NCBI RefSeq assembly: GCF_030269605.1
Contig: NZ_BSTQ01000007.1
Span: 1-64,000 of the forward strand
Length of the DNA: 64,000 bases
Reading direction: 5' to 3'
Source of the DNA: Lentzea sp. NBRC 105346
GTDB taxonomy: Bacteria > Actinomycetota > Actinomycetes > Mycobacteriales > Pseudonocardiaceae
The notes under the pieces were generated by a model. The model had not been told where the DNA came from. It saw nothing but the letters and a program-made list of their open reading frames with translations, and made no database searches. Shown in pieces: positions 20,001 through 30,033 of the stretch. Position 1 is the first letter of the stretch. Each line of letters starts with the position of its first letter. The translations under genes and the position numbers were made by a program.

Positions 20001-23000
20001 TCAGCTACGCGGCTTCTCGCGCATCTCGTACGTCTCGATGACGTCCTCGAGCTTGAGGTCGCTGTAGTTGCCGAGCGTCAGACCACATTCGAAGCCCTCG
20101 CGGACCTCGGTGGCGTCGTCCTTGAACCGCTTGAGCGAGCTGACCGGGAGGTTCTCCGCGATCACCTTGCCGTCCCGGATCAGGCGGGCCTTCGCGTTGC
20201 GGCGAATCTCGCCCGACAGGACCATGCAACCCGCGATCGTGCCGACCTTGGAGGACTTGAAGACGTCCCGGATCTCGGCGCGGCCGAGCTGGACCTCCTC
20301 GTACTCCGGCTTGAGGAGACCCTTGAGGGCCGCCTCGATCTCGTCGATCGCCTGGTAGATGACCGTGTAGTACCGGACGTCCACGCCTTCGCGGTTCGCG
20401 AGCTCGGTCGCCTTGCCCTCGGCCCGGACGTTGAAGCCCAGGACGATGGCGGAACCGGCCACGGCGAGGTTGATGTCGCCTTCGGTGATGCCACCGACAC
20501 CGCGGTGGATCACGCGCAGCTCGACGTCGTCGCCGACCTCGATCTTCATGAGCGCGTCCTCGAGGGCCTCGACGGTACCCGAGTTGTCACCCTTGATGAT
20601 CAAGGTGAGCTGGCTGGTTTCCTTGAGCGCGGCGTCCAGGTCCTCGAGGCTGACGCGCTTGCGCTTCGCGGCGTTCTGCGCGTTGCGAGTGCGAGCCTGA
20701 CGACGCTCGGCGATCTGCCGGGCGACCCGGTCCTCCTCGACGACGAGGAACGTGTCACCCGCCCGCGGCACCGAGGTCAGACCGATGACCTGCACCGGAC
20801 GCGACGGGGTCGCGACGGTGACGTCGTCGCCGTGCTCGTCGACCATGCGGCGGACGCGACCGTACGCGTCACCCGCGACGATCGAGTCACCGACGCGCAG
20901 CGAACCGCGCTGGACGAGGACCGTGGCGACCGGACCGCGACCGCGGTCGAGGTGCGCCTCGATCGCGACACCCTGGGCCTCCATGTCCGGGTTGGCCCGG
21001 AGGTCCAGCGAGGCGTCGGCCGTCAACAGGATGGCCTCGAGCAGGCCGTCGATGTTGATGCCCTGCTTCGCCGAGATGTCGACGAACATCGTGTCGCCGC
21101 CGTACTCCTCGGCGACCAGGCCGTACTCCGTCAGCTGCTGACGGATCTTGGCCGGGTTGGCGCCTTCCTTGTCGATCTTGTTGACCGCGACCACGATCGG
21201 GGCCTCGGCGGCCTGGGCGTGGTTGATCGCCTCGACCGTCTGCGGCATCACGCCGTCGTCAGCGGCGACGACGATGACCGCGATGTCGGTCGAGTTCGCA
21301 CCACGGGCACGCATGGCGGTGAACGCCTCGTGACCCGGGGTGTCGATGAAGGTGATCAGACGCGGGTTGCCTTCCAGCTCGGTCGGCACCTGGTAGGCAC
21401 CGATGTGCTGGGTGATGCCACCCGCCTCGCCCTCGGCCACCTTCGCCTTGCGGATGGTGTCGAGGAGTCGCGTCTTACCGTGGTCGACGTGACCCATGAC
21501 GGTCACGACCGGCGGACGGATCTGCAGGTCGTCCTCGTCACCGGCGTCCTCGCCGTAGGTGATGTCGAACGTCTCCAGCAGCTCGCGGTCCTCCTCCTCG
21601 GGGGACACGACCTGCACGACGTAGTTCATCTCCGAGCCGAGCAGCTCGAGGATCTCGTCCGACACGGACTGCGTCGCGGTGACCATCTCACCGAGGTGGA
21701 ACAACACCTGCACCAGCGAGGCCGGGTTGGCGTTGATCTTGTCGGCGAAGTCGGTCAGCGAGGCGCCACGCGGCAGGCGGATCGTCTCGCCGCTGCCCTT
21801 GGGCAGGCGAACGCCACCGACCGACGGCGCCTGCATGTTGTCCATGTACTCCTGGCGCTTCTGCCGCTTGGACTTGCGTCCGCGACGCGCCGGACCACCC
21901 GGACGGCCGAAGGCACCAGCGGTACCGCCGCGACCGGCGCCACCACCGCCACCGGGACGACCGCGGAAGCCGCCGCCACCGCCACCGCCGGCAGGGGCGC
22001 CACCGCCACCGCCACCGGGACGGAAGCCACCGCCACCGCCGCCACCACCGCCGCCACCGCGGAAGCCGCCACCGCCGCCTCCGCCACCGGGACCGCCGGA
22101 ACGGAAGCCGCCGCCGCCACCGCCGCCACCGGGACGACCGCCGCCACCGCCACCGGGACGGCCACCGCCGCCACCGGGGCCACGACCGCCACCGCCGCCG
22201 CCACCAGGGCCGGGACGGGGACCGGCCGGACGGCCGGGCATCATGCCGGGGTTCGGCCGAGGCGGCATGTTGCCGGGGTTCGGCCGCGGGCCGCCGGAAC
22301 CGGCGGGACCCGGACGCGGGCCACGGGAGTCGCGGTCACCACCGGGACGCGGGCCCGACGGACGGGCGTCGCCGGGCTTGCCGGACGGACGGTCGTCACG
22401 CTCGGGACGCGGGCCCGGACGGGGGCCGGGACGCGGCGCGGGAGCGTTGCCGCCACCCACGCCGAAGGGGTTGTTGCCGGGCCGCGGCGGGCGCGGAGCA
22501 GCGGGCTTCGGGCCCTGCGGCTTCGGCGGCACCACGGAGGAGCCACCCGCCGACGCGGCCGGAGCCTGCGGCTGCTGGACCGGACGCGGACCGGGGCGCG
22601 GGCCACCGGGCTTCGGCGCGGACGCCGGAGCCTTGGCCGCCGGAGCGGCCGGTGCCTGCGCGGCGGGCGCGACCTCGGCCGGAGCCGGGGTAGCCGGCTT
22701 CGGCTCGGCCGGCTGCGCGACCGGTGCCGGAGCGGGCTTCGGAGCCGGTGCCGGCTTGGGCGCCGGCGGCTTCGGGCCCGGAACGGCCTTCGGGGCCGCC
22801 TTCGGCTCGGACTTGGTCTCGGTCTTCGGCTCCGCCTGAGGCTTGCTCTGGGGCGCGGCCGGAGCGGGAGCCGGGGCCTTCGCGGCGGGTGCCGCGGGCT
22901 TCGGCGCGGACGGCTTGGGAGCCGCCGGCTTCGGCTTGCCCTCGGTCTTGATGTAGGCGTCACGAAGCCGCCGGGCCACGGGGGCCTCGACGGTGGAGGA

Positions 23001-23105
23001 CGCGGACTTCACGTATTCGCCTTGTTCGGCGAGCTTGTTGAGAACTTCCTTGCTCGTGACTCCGAGCTCTTTCGCGAGCTCGTGCACGCGGGCCTTGCCT
23101 GCCAC
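20001..23105 (-). CDS. infB: Translation initiation factor IF-2
   Basis: A 1034-residue IF-2, the GTPase that delivers initiator tRNA to the ribosome. The N-terminal IF2_N motif is [20 protein letters not shown]. About residues 50-400 are low-complexity Pro/Ala- then Gly/Arg-rich sequence. The G domain has GHVDHGKT (about residue 535), DTPGHEAF (about 590) and NKID (about 640), followed by domains II-IV with a normal C terminus ([16 protein letters not shown]). Start GTG. The long glycine-rich linker is typical of actinomycetes. Confidence 0.97.
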   Translation of the reverse strand: MAGKARVHELAKELGVTSKEVLNKLAEQGEYVKSASSTVEAPVARRLRDAYIKTEGKPKPAAPKPSAPKPAAPAAKAPAPAPAAPQSKPQAEPKTETKSEPKAAPKAVPGPKPPAPKPAPAPKPAPAPVAQPAEPKPATPAPAEVAPAAQAPAAPAAKAPASAPKPGGPRPGPRPVQQPQAPAASAGGSSVVPPKPQGPKPAAPRPPRPGNNPFGVGGGNAPAPRPGPRPGPRPERDDRPSGKPGDARPSGPRPGGDRDSRGPRPGPAGSGGPRPNPGNMPPRPNPGMMPGRPAGPRPGPGGGGGGGRGPGGGGGRPGGGGGGRPGGGGGGGGFRSGGPGGGGGGGGFRGGGGGGGGGGGFRPGGGGGGAPAGGGGGGGFRGRPGGGGGAGRGGTAGAFGRPGGPARRGRKSKRQKRQEYMDNMQAPSVGGVRLPKGSGETIRLPRGASLTDFADKINANPASLVQVLFHLGEMVTATQSVSDEILELLGSEMNYVVQVVSPEEEDRELLETFDITYGEDAGDEDDLQIRPPVVTVMGHVDHGKTRLLDTIRKAKVAEGEAGGITQHIGAYQVPTELEGNPRLITFIDTPGHEAFTAMRARGANSTDIAVIVVAADDGVMPQTVEAINHAQAAEAPIVVAVNKIDKEGANPAKIRQQLTEYGLVAEEYGGDTMFVDISAKQGINIDGLLEAILLTADASLDLRANPDMEAQGVAIEAHLDRGRGPVATVLVQRGSLRVGDSIVAGDAYGRVRRMVDEHGDDVTVATPSRPVQVIGLTSVPRAGDTFLVVEEDRVARQIAERRQARTRNAQNAAKRKRVSLEDLDAALKETSQLTLIIKGDNSGTVEALEDALMKIEVGDDVELRVIHRGVGGITEGDINLAVAGSAIVLGFNVRAEGKATELANREGVDVRYYTVIYQAIDEIEAALKGLLKPEYEEVQLGRAEIRDVFKSSKVGTIAGCMVLSGEIRRNAKARLIRDGKVIAENLPVSSLKRFKDDATEVREGFECGLTLGNYSDLKLEDVIETYEMREKPRS

Positions 23106-23192
23106 TGCTCTCCTCGGTCGTGAGGCCGGCGGGCAAGTCCCGACGACCTCGTCCTAACGTCGCGCGTTCATGGCTTCAGCTTCACGGCTGAC

Positions 23193-23537
23193 TCATGACG
23201 GGTCGACCTGCTTCCTTGGTTCGTGCTGGCCGCGGGGCTGTCCCGCGACCGTTTTCTCGTTCTGCTCCACGTGCTCGCGCAAAGAGGCGACGTCGAGCGT
23301 TTCCTGGACTCGCAAAGCCCTGGTGAACGCCCTCCGCCGCTCGGCGTTGCGCAGACATTCGAGATCAAAATGCAACCAAGCACCCCGACCAGGAAGCCGC
23401 TTGCGGACGTCCGGGACGACCATCCCGTCCACCGCGACCACGCGCAGCAGCTCAGAGTGCAACGCCCGAGCGCGGCATCCAATGCACGTGCGAACTGGGC
23501 CGATGTGCTGGGAGACCGATCCCCGACGTTGAACCAC
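23193..23537 (-). CDS. YlxR family RNA-binding protein (DUF448)
   Basis: A 114-residue YlxR homologue located between nusA and infB, as in most bacteria. The family motif is HIGPVRTCIGCRARALHSEL, followed by RLPGRGAWLHFDLECLRNAE. YlxR binds RNA and has been linked to RNase P and transcription control in some Gram-positives. GTG at 23537 starts just before the homology. The C-terminal 20 residues are basic and Gln/Pro-rich. Confidence 0.92.
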   Translation of the reverse strand: MVQRRGSVSQHIGPVRTCIGCRARALHSELLRVVAVDGMVVPDVRKRLPGRGAWLHFDLECLRNAERRRAFTRALRVQETLDVASLREHVEQNEKTVAGQPRGQHEPRKQVDPS

Positions 23538-23559
23538 TGAGAATTCTATCCCCTGAAGC

Positions 23560-24561
23560 TCACTCAGCCGAACCGGATGTAACCGGCGACTCGGCATCAC
23601 TGCGGATATCGATCCGCCAGCCCGTCAGACGGGCCGCGAGCCGGGCGTTCTGACCTTCCTTGCCGATCGCGAGCGACAGCTGGAAGTCGGGCACGATGAC
23701 GCGGGCCGTCTTGGCCCGCTCGTCGAGCACCCGTACCGACACAACCTTCGCCGGCGACAGGGCATTCCCGACGAACGTCGCCGGGTCGTCGGAGAAGTCG
23801 ATGATGTCGATCTTCTCGCCGGCGAGCTCGCTCATCACGTTCCGCACGCGCGCGCCCATCGGGCCGATGCACGCGCCCTTGGCGTTGACGCCCTGCACGG
23901 TCGACCGGACCGCGATCTTGGACCGGTGCCCGGCCTCACGCGCCACCGCGGGGATCTCGACGGTGCCGTCGGCGATCTCCGGGACCTCCAGCGCGAACAG
24001 CTTGCGCACGAGGTTCGGGTGCGTGCGGGACAGCGTGATCTGCGGTCCGCGCGCACCGCGTGACACGCCGACGACGTAGCACTTGATCCGCTCGCCGTGG
24101 TTGTAGGTCTCGCCGGGCACCTGCTCGGCGGGCGGCAGCACGCCTTCGGTGTCGCCGACCTGCACGACGACCATGCCGCGGGCGTTGGCACGCGCGTCGC
24201 GCTGCACGACACCGGCGATGATCTCGCCCTCCTTGGCGGAGAACTCACCGAAGGTGCGCTCGTGCTCGGCGTCGCGCAGCCGCTGCAGGATGACCTGACG
24301 CGCGGTGGTGGCGGCGATGCGGCCGAAGCCCTCGGGGGTGTCGTCCCACTCCTCGGCGACGACGCCGTCCGGGCCGATGTTCTGCGCGAGCACGCGCACC
24401 ACACCGGTCTTCTTGTCGATCTCCACTCGCGAGTGCGCGTGGTGGCCTTCGGTGTGCTTGTAGGCGGTCAGCAGTGCTGACTCGATCGCTTCCAGCACGG
24501 TGTCGAAGGGGATGTCCTTGTCCCGCTCGATCGCCCTGAGCGCGGCGATGTCGACGTTCAC
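23560..24561 (-). CDS. nusA: Transcription termination/antitermination factor NusA
   Basis: A 333-residue NusA. The N-terminal RNAP-binding domain ([20 protein letters not shown]) precedes an S1 domain and two KH domains ([20 protein letters not shown] and [20 protein letters not shown]). It lacks the C-terminal AR2 repeats found in E. coli, as is normal for Actinobacteria. Its GTG overlaps the rimP stop (GTGA). Confidence 0.97.
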   Translation of the reverse strand: MNVDIAALRAIERDKDIPFDTVLEAIESALLTAYKHTEGHHAHSRVEIDKKTGVVRVLAQNIGPDGVVAEEWDDTPEGFGRIAATTARQVILQRLRDAEHERTFGEFSAKEGEIIAGVVQRDARANARGMVVVQVGDTEGVLPPAEQVPGETYNHGERIKCYVVGVSRGARGPQITLSRTHPNLVRKLFALEVPEIADGTVEIPAVAREAGHRSKIAVRSTVQGVNAKGACIGPMGARVRNVMSELAGEKIDIIDFSDDPATFVGNALSPAKVVSVRVLDERAKTARVIVPDFQLSLAIGKEGQNARLAARLTGWRIDIRSDAESPVTSGSAE

Positions 24562-25073
24562 CTCGGCCCCTCCTTCTTGGTGAGCCGAGCCAGTTCATCG
24601 ACCGGCGGCTGCTTGAACTCGATCTCCATGACGGCGCGTTCGATGTGGCGGTACTCCACGCGCTTGATCTCACCCTGGTGGAGCAGTTCGACTCCCGTGT
24701 CGTCGCAGTCGCCGACGCGGCCGAACCACTCGACCTGCTCGGGCTGCTTGACCTTCACCAACCGCAGGTGCGCGCGCTTCCAGTGGCGCGGCTTGGTCAG
24801 CGGCCGGTCGACGCCGGGTGAGGTCACCTCGAGCGTGTAGGGGCCGTTGATCAGGTGGTCGTGCGCGTCGAGCGCGGCGGACACGACCCGGCTGGCCTCG
24901 GCCACCTCGTCCAGCCCGATCCCGTCCTCGCCGTCGACGACGACCTTCACCAGCCGGCGACGCCCAGCCTGGTTCACGTCGAGCGCGTCGAGGTCGAAGC
25001 CGACGGCCTCGAGCGCTTCGCGCACAACGGGTGCTAGCTGCGCGGCAAGCTCTCCGCGCGGCGGGCTGGACAC
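24558..25073 (-). CDS. rimP: Ribosome maturation factor RimP
   Basis: A 171-residue RimP, a 30S assembly factor. The core is visible as [40 protein letters not shown] and the C-terminal SH3-like domain ([15 protein letters not shown]). Start GTG at 25073. It is the first gene of the nusA-infB operon, with the promoter in the 128-base divergent spacer to its right. Confidence 0.95.
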   Translation of the reverse strand: MSSPPRGELAAQLAPVVREALEAVGFDLDALDVNQAGRRRLVKVVVDGEDGIGLDEVAEASRVVSAALDAHDHLINGPYTLEVTSPGVDRPLTKPRHWKRAHLRLVKVKQPEQVEWFGRVGDCDDTGVELLHQGEIKRVEYRHIERAVMEIEFKQPPVDELARLTKKEGPR

Positions 25074-25201
25074 GTGGTGACTCCCTACTGTTCGAACGCA
25101 CGAAAATCCCGGCCGACGGTGTTTCGGCGGCCGTGGTCGCCCAGACTATCTCTTTTACCGTGCGTCCACTCGCCCGCAGGCGCCTGGCAAGATGGATCCA
25201 C

Positions 25202-25648
25202 GTGATCTCCGATTCGGTCAGCAGACGGCGAGTGCTGCTCGCGGTGGCGGTGTCGCCACTCGCCGTTGCGTGCACCACACCGCCGCCCCCGCCCCCACCG
25301 GACCCGCTGGTGGAACTCGCGGCCGCGGCGCGCAACGACGCGGCGCTCGCATCGCTGGCCACCGGGATTCCCGCCGCCGCCGAGGTGGCGAAGAACCGCA
25401 CCGAGCACGCCGAGCGCCTGCAGGCCGAGATCGACCGCGAACGCCCGCCGTCGACCGTGTCGTCGACGCCCACGCCCGCCCCGACCACCCCGCCGACGCC
25501 ACCGGACCCGGTCGCCGCGCTGCGGGCCGCGCTGGACGACTCTCAGCGCAAGGCGGCGGCCCTGGTGCCCACGCTGCCCACGCACCGCGCCGGACTGGTC
25601 GGCTCGATCTCCGCGGGCTGTGCCTCGTTGCTGGAGGTTCTCGCGTGA
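25202..25648 (+). CDS. Putative Tat-exported lipoprotein, Pro-rich
   Basis: A 148-residue protein starting at GTG 25202. The N terminus VISDSVSRRRVLLAVAVSPL carries an RR signal and is followed by a lipobox ending at the cysteine of AVACTTPPP, so it is probably a Tat-exported lipoprotein. After that come proline-rich and helical segments (AAEVAKNRTEHAERLQAEID). It is coupled to the following ferritin-like gene by GTGA. Its own function is unknown; the pair is common in Pseudonocardiales upstream of rimP. Confidence 0.8.
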   Translation: MISDSVSRRRVLLAVAVSPLAVACTTPPPPPPPDPLVELAAAARNDAALASLATGIPAAAEVAKNRTEHAERLQAEIDRERPPSTVSSTPTPAPTTPPTPPDPVAALRAALDDSQRKAAALVPTLPTHRAGLVGSISAGCASLLEVLA

Positions 25649-26085
25649 GCCCCGAATCCGTCGCCGCCGTCCAGACCGCGCTGGGCACCGAGCACGCCGC
25701 GTTGTGGACGTACGGCCTGGTGAGCGCCTTCCTGGGGGCGCAGCAAGCCAACGCCGTCGCCGAGGGCTCCAACGCCCACCGCGCCCGGCGGGACACGACC
25801 GAGCGCTGGCTGCGGGACAACGGCGCCACGCCGCAGCCGCCCGCCCCCGCCTACCTGCCGCCGCAGCCGGTGTCGGACGGGCCGTCGTCGCTGGCCGCGC
25901 TGGTGGCCGTCGAGAACGACACGTGCGCCGCGTGGCGGGGCGTGCTGGAGCGTTCCGACGACCAGAACCTGCGCAAGGCGGCGTTGGACGCGCTCACCGC
26001 GGCAGCCGTCCGCGCAACCCGCTGGCGCAAGGCCGCCGGTACGACGCCCGCCTCGATCACGTTCCCCGGAGTGGCGTCAGGTTAG
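25645..26085 (+). CDS. Ferritin-like domain protein (DUF4439)
   Basis: A 146-residue all-helical protein of the DUF4439 ferritin-like family. The start of the fold is AVQTALGTEHAALWTYGLVS, and a second helix pair is SLAALVAVENDTCAAWRGVL. Candidate carboxylates for a di-iron site are the Glu in GTEHA and the Glu in AVENDT. GTG at 25645 overlaps the lipoprotein stop. Function is unknown; no partner enzyme is adjacent other than the lipoprotein. Confidence 0.82.
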   Translation: MSPESVAAVQTALGTEHAALWTYGLVSAFLGAQQANAVAEGSNAHRARRDTTERWLRDNGATPQPPAPAYLPPQPVSDGPSSLAALVAVENDTCAAWRGVLERSDDQNLRKAALDALTAAAVRATRWRKAAGTTPASITFPGVASG

Positions 26086-26820
26086 GTCGGCGGCCAGGCG
26101 GAGGGCGTCGAGGCTGACGCGCTTCATCTCGGCGTGGTGCGACGCCTTGTCGGATCCCTTGTTCGGACTGTCCGACTCGACGATCACGACCGTGCGCTCG
26201 CGCTGCTCGTTGGCGAACCCGCCGTTGTTCAGCCGGTCCAGTCCGGGGATCGAGACGGCCTTGTCCAGCAACAGGTCCGAGACGCTGCCGGTGCCGTCCT
26301 GCGACGTGATGTCCTTGAGCTTCGCGGCGTCCTCGGCCGACTTCATCCGCACGACGGACACCGACGAGTACACCGTCCGCCCGTCGGACAGCTTCGTCGT
26401 GTAGAGCGCCCGTGTCAGCTGCTGGCACGGCGTCTGGCCGAGGAACTCCTTGGTCTTGCCGTAGGAGTGCGCGGCGCAGTTGGTGTCGTGCAACGGTTGT
26501 GGGATTTCGGCGGCCTTGACGAAGGCGAACTTCCCCGCCGGCGCCGAGGATGTGGTCGGCGCGCCCGACGTGCCGCCACCGCCGGAGTTGACCAGCCACC
26601 ACACGAGCCCGGACACGACCGCGACGGCCACCAGCACGAGCCCGCGCAACAACCACGGGTTGCGGCCGCGGGGCGGTGGCGGGGCGCTGCGCCGATCCAT
26701 GATCGTCTGCAGCTTCTGCAGCTCGTCGGCCGGGTAGAGCGGGGCGGTGCCGTATGGCCGCGGCGGGAACATAGGGAGCTGCTGTGTCACCTCTTCAGGC
26801 GACTCACTGGGCTGCTGCAC
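26077..26820 (-). CDS. Hypothetical membrane-anchored secreted-domain protein
   Basis: A 247-residue protein with a proline-rich cytoplasmic N terminus (FPPRPYGTAPLYPADELQKL), one transmembrane helix (LLRGLVLVAVAVVSGLVWWL) and an extracytoplasmic domain with two cysteines (HDTNCAAHSYGK and GQTPCQQLTRALY). This architecture is frequent in actinomycetes and has no assigned role. It converges on the DUF4439 gene with a 9-base overlap. Confidence 0.75.
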   Translation of the reverse strand: MQQPSESPEEVTQQLPMFPPRPYGTAPLYPADELQKLQTIMDRRSAPPPPRGRNPWLLRGLVLVAVAVVSGLVWWLVNSGGGGTSGAPTTSSAPAGKFAFVKAAEIPQPLHDTNCAAHSYGKTKEFLGQTPCQQLTRALYTTKLSDGRTVYSSVSVVRMKSAEDAAKLKDITSQDGTGSVSDLLLDKAVSIPGLDRLNNGGFANEQRERTVVIVESDSPNKGSDKASHHAEMKRVSLDALRLAADLT

Positions 26821-26845
26821 AAGTACCCACGGTAACGGACTCGGT

Positions 26846-27880
26846 TCAGGCCAGCGCTTCGAGCACTAGATCGACGTCTTCTGCCGTGTTGAACAGGTGA
26901 AACGCGAGCCGCAGCCGCCCCGCGCGCAAACTCGCCCTGGGCACCTCCCGCTTCGTTTCGAGCGACACGATCGCGGAGCCCTTTGGCGGCAAACCCAGTC
27001 CGGCCAACAGGGAATCGGCGAGCCCGACGCAGTGATCGCGAACTTCCTTCATGTCCAACGAGGCCAGCCACGGCAGCGTCACGGCCGCACCGGTGTGCGC
27101 GAACCACGTGGGTGAGAGGTCGAGCCGCCGGGCGTCCGGTGCCATCGGCAGCACCACGCCGTAGTTCTCGTTGGTGCTGAACCAGTTCGCGGCGACGGGC
27201 ACGATGTCGTCCAGCCGGTCCGGGCGCACGGCGAGCCACGCGACACCGCGCGGTGCCATCAGCCACTTGTAGGCCACGCCGACGACGAAATCGGCCCACC
27301 CCAAGGACAACGGGTACCAGCCGAGCGCCTGCGAGACGTCCAGCAGCACCGGCACGCCGCACGCGCGCAGCCCGTCCAGGTCCGCGATGCGGCCGTCCGC
27401 GGACTGCACGACGCTCACCGCCACGAGGTCGTGACCATCCACAGCGGACACGAGTTCGGTGAGCGGCACCGCCGTGACATCGAAGCCCTGTGCCACAAAG
27501 GGAAGCGTCACGCTGGTGAAGTCCTCGGCCGCCACCAGCACCCGTGCGCCGGGACGCAACGTCGCGGCGATCGAGCCGATCAGCTGCGAGACCGTCGTTC
27601 CACATGCGACGGACTCGACCGGAACGCCGGCCAGAGCGGCGAAGCCCGCACGTGCCGTCGCGATGGCGGGTTCGAACGAGGACGGCCGGTCCTCGCCGCG
27701 CTGCCACCGCTCCAGCGCGTCGCGCACCGCGCTCACGGCGTCGACCGGCGGCACGCCGATCGACGCCGTGTTCAGGTAGCCGGGCGCGACGTCGAACCAC
27801 TTGCCGAACGCCTCACGCGACGAGGGCGAGCGCCCGCTTCCGTCGTGCGTAGACCTGCTTGCGAACCCTGGCAACGACAT
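26846..27880 (-). CDS. PLP-dependent aminotransferase class V family enzyme
   Basis: A 344-residue enzyme of fold-type I class V. The Schiff-base lysine lies in VGVAYKWLMAPRGVAWLAV, with the cofactor aspartate in VPVLLDVSQALGWYPL. The small size and SxxSxR region resemble EgtE-like or cysteine-desulfurase-like proteins without a clear match. The only plausible starts are ATG 27880 or TTG 27874, so the 5' end overlaps the hotdog thioesterase gene by 68 bases. Reaction is not determinable from sequence. Confidence 0.82.
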   Translation of the reverse strand: MSLPGFASRSTHDGSGRSPSSREAFGKWFDVAPGYLNTASIGVPPVDAVSAVRDALERWQRGEDRPSSFEPAIATARAGFAALAGVPVESVACGTTVSQLIGSIAATLRPGARVLVAAEDFTSVTLPFVAQGFDVTAVPLTELVSAVDGHDLVAVSVVQSADGRIADLDGLRACGVPVLLDVSQALGWYPLSLGWADFVVGVAYKWLMAPRGVAWLAVRPDRLDDIVPVAANWFSTNENYGVVLPMAPDARRLDLSPTWFAHTGAAVTLPWLASLDMKEVRDHCVGLADSLLAGLGLPPKGSAIVSLETKREVPRASLRAGRLRLAFHLFNTAEDVDLVLEALA

Positions 27881-28274
27881 CCCCCTCCAGCGACTTCACG
27901 TCCGTGTCGAACCAGACGAGCGCCTTCTCCCCGGACGCGGTCCGGTCGAGGACGTCCGCGATCACCTCATCGGTGAGCCGGAACTCCGCCTCCACGGTCC
28001 CCCGCCCCGGACTGACGAACTCGATCTCCCCCGCCTGGTCCCACACCATGTGTTCACGCCCGACGTTGCGCAACAACAGGATCGCCCAGAACGGATCGGT
28101 CATCGAGAACAGCGAGCCCCCGAAGTGCGTGCCGAAGGCGTTGCGGTTCCACGGCCGCAGCCGCATCCGCACCCGCGCGTACCGGTAGTCGGAAGAGATC
28201 TCCAGCACCCGGATCCCGGCGAACAGGAACGGCGGCCACAGGTTCATCCCGAAGCGCAGCATTCTGGCGTTCAT
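27813..28274 (-). CDS. DUF4442/hotdog thioesterase-like protein
   Basis: A 153-residue hotdog-fold protein of the DUF4442 group. The N terminus MNARMLRFGMNLWPPFLFAG and the helix region NAFGTHFGGSLFSMTDPFWA are characteristic; the latter is where the acyl-CoA thioesterase active-site residues sit. EIEFVSPGRGTVEAEFRL follows. Substrate unknown. It is the first gene of a two-gene unit with the class V PLP enzyme, with a 68-base overlap. Confidence 0.82.
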   Translation of the reverse strand: MNARMLRFGMNLWPPFLFAGIRVLEISSDYRYARVRMRLRPWNRNAFGTHFGGSLFSMTDPFWAILLLRNVGREHMVWDQAGEIEFVSPGRGTVEAEFRLTDEVIADVLDRTASGEKALVWFDTDVKSLEGDVVARVRKQVYARRKRALALVA

Positions 28275-28299
28275 AAATCAACAGTGTTACATAACACTG

Positions 28300-29052
28300 T
28301 TATCGCATGTGCACCAAGTTTCGTGAGATGCGTCGCGCCGCATCGGAACACAGGTAGGCGATGACCTCACCGACCTCGTCCGCCGAAGCCACGTCGAACT
28401 TGGCCCGCACCTCGTCGTTCACCCAGCCGGTGTCGGTGACCGGCGGATACAGCACGTTCGCGGTCACGCCGTAGGGCGCCAGCTCGTGCCCGGCGGCGAA
28501 CGTGTACGACTGCAGCGCCGACTTGGCCGCACCGTAGGACACCTCGGACGGGAAGCCCTCGGGCCCGCCGGAGGTCAGCGACACGATCCGGCCCCACGTG
28601 CCGCCGCGCTCGATGTGCCGCCGGGCGAACTCGCCGATCAGCAACGCGGTCGCGCGCGCGTCGACGCCGAACTGTTTCTCGAAGGTCTCCGGCGAGATCT
28701 GCGCCATCGACCGGCCGAACTTGTCCGGCTGCGCGGGCAGGAACGTGTCCTGCACCCAGCTCGACGCGTTGTTGACCAGGATGTCGACCGCGCCGAACGC
28801 CTCCTCGGCGGAATCGAACACGATCTTCGGCGCATCGACGAGAGACAGGTCGATCTCGAACCAGTGCACGCCGTCGAGCGGTGGCGGCGCGGAAGCGCGG
28901 TCCGTGAAGTAGGCGTCGGGCAGGCTCGGGTCCGGCGGCGGCTGGTAGCGCAGGTAGGTGCCGAACACCTGGACGCCCTGCGCCGACAACGCCTTCGCGA
29001 CCGCCAAACCAATCCCTTGGTTCGCCCCAGTGACTATCGCGGTATGGATCAT
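28300..29052 (-). CDS. Short-chain dehydrogenase/reductase
   Basis: A 250-residue SDR with a classical Rossmann motif, IVTGANQGIGLAVAKAL (TGxxxGIG), NNASS for the NNAG motif, and catalytic Ser in VSLTSGGPEG with YGAAK for YxxxK. The insert PPPDPSLPDAYFTDRASAPP between strands is unusual. ATG 29052 starts immediately before the fold. It is divergent from the acetyltransferase gene with only 19 bases between starts. Substrate unknown. Confidence 0.88.
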   Translation of the reverse strand: MIHTAIVTGANQGIGLAVAKALSAQGVQVFGTYLRYQPPPDPSLPDAYFTDRASAPPPLDGVHWFEIDLSLVDAPKIVFDSAEEAFGAVDILVNNASSWVQDTFLPAQPDKFGRSMAQISPETFEKQFGVDARATALLIGEFARRHIERGGTWGRIVSLTSGGPEGFPSEVSYGAAKSALQSYTFAAGHELAPYGVTANVLYPPVTDTGWVNDEVRAKFDVASADEVGEVIAYLCSDAARRISRNLVHMR

Positions 29053-29071
29053 GCGCCGATACTTGCACGTC

Positions 29072-29629
29072 ATGGGCATCGAGCGCGATCGAATGATCTC
29101 CGGGGAGCCATACCTGGCGCTGTGCGACGAACTCGACCAGGACCGCCACCACGCGTGGCGAGCAATGGTCCGCTACAACGCGACGGGACCGGACGACGAC
29201 GCCGAGCGGTTCGAGATCTTGAAAGGACTGTGCGCGTCGATCGGCGAAGGCACGGTTCTGTTGCCACGCCTGCAGATCGAGTACGGCTACAACACGCGCA
29301 TCGGCGAGAACAGCTTCATGAACTACGACGGGATCATCCTCGACTGCGGCCCGGTGACGATCGGGAACCGCGTCCAGATGGGACCGCGGGTGCAGCTGCT
29401 GACCGCGTTGCACCCCGTCGAGGACCACGAGGCGCGGCACGCGGGCTGGGAGACGACGGCGCCGATCGTGATCGAGGACGGCGTGTGGTTCGGCGGTGGA
29501 GTGATCGTCTGTCCGGGCGTGACGATCGGGCGCAACAGCGTGGTCGGCGCGGGCAGCGTCGTCGTCCGCGACATTCCGGACCATGTCCTTGCGGTCGGCA
29601 ATCCGGCCCGTATCGTGCGTGAACTGTGA
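29072..29629 (+). CDS. Sugar O-acetyltransferase, maltose acetyltransferase type
   Basis: A 185-residue left-handed beta-helix acetyltransferase of the Maa/NodL/LacA family. The N-terminal Mac domain is ERDRMISGEPYLALCDEL. Hexapeptide repeats follow (PVTIGNRVQMGPRVQLLTAL) with the catalytic His in LHPVEDHEARHAG and the C-terminal GVTIGRNSVVGAGSVV. ATG 29072 is chosen; ATG 29051 is possible. It is coupled to yjbQ by GTGA. The natural acceptor is unknown. Confidence 0.88.
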   Translation: MGIERDRMISGEPYLALCDELDQDRHHAWRAMVRYNATGPDDDAERFEILKGLCASIGEGTVLLPRLQIEYGYNTRIGENSFMNYDGIILDCGPVTIGNRVQMGPRVQLLTALHPVEDHEARHAGWETTAPIVIEDGVWFGGGVIVCPGVTIGRNSVVGAGSVVVRDIPDHVLAVGNPARIVREL

Positions 29630-30033
29630 TCAGCGAGGAGATCGAGATCCGGACCGGGTCCGAGCAGACGGTGCACGACCTGACCGGCGAGTGCGAGCGG
29701 TTCCTGTCCCAGGTCGACGGCGACGGCCTGCTGCACGTGTGGGTTCCGCACGCGACGGCGGGCGTCGCGATCATCGAGACCGGCGCGGGCAGCGACCACG
29801 ACCTGCTGAAGGCGTTGGAACACGTGCTGCCGCGCGACACGAACTGGCGGCACCGGCACGGGTCGCCCGGTCACGGCCGTGACCACGTGCTTCCCGCGCT
29901 GGTGCCGCCGTACGCGACGATCCCGGTGCTAGGCGGTGTGCTGGCGCTGGGGACGTGGCAGTCCGTGTGCCTGGTCGACACCAACGTCGACAACCCCGTC
30001 CGCAAGGTCCGGCTGAGCTTTCTTGCCGGGTAG
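29626..30033 (+). CDS. YjbQ family protein (UPF0047)
   Basis: A 135-residue UPF0047/YjbQ protein. The family has weak thiamine-phosphate-synthase activity in E. coli, with its true role unknown. The conserved histidines and loop are visible: LHVWVPHATAGVAIIETG, DTNWRHRHGSPGHGRDHVLP and LGTWQSVCLVDTN. GTG 29626 overlaps the previous stop. Its 3' 105 bases are overlapped convergently by the membrane protein on the other strand. Confidence 0.9.
   Translation: MISEEIEIRTGSEQTVHDLTGECERFLSQVDGDGLLHVWVPHATAGVAIIETGAGSDHDLLKALEHVLPRDTNWRHRHGSPGHGRDHVLPALVPPYATIPVLGGVLALGTWQSVCLVDTNVDNPVRKVRLSFLAG

Noticed and set aside
21900-22240. Glycine-codon tandem repeats suggesting a minisatellite or CRISPR
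   Set aside because: They are the Gly/Arg-rich linker of IF-2, with irregular spacing and no spacers.
19509-23123. A 1204-codon plus-strand open frame antisense to infB
   Set aside because: The opposite strand carries a complete IF-2 with all motifs. The plus frame is Val/Leu/Asp/Arg-rich shadow sequence, expected in high-GC DNA.
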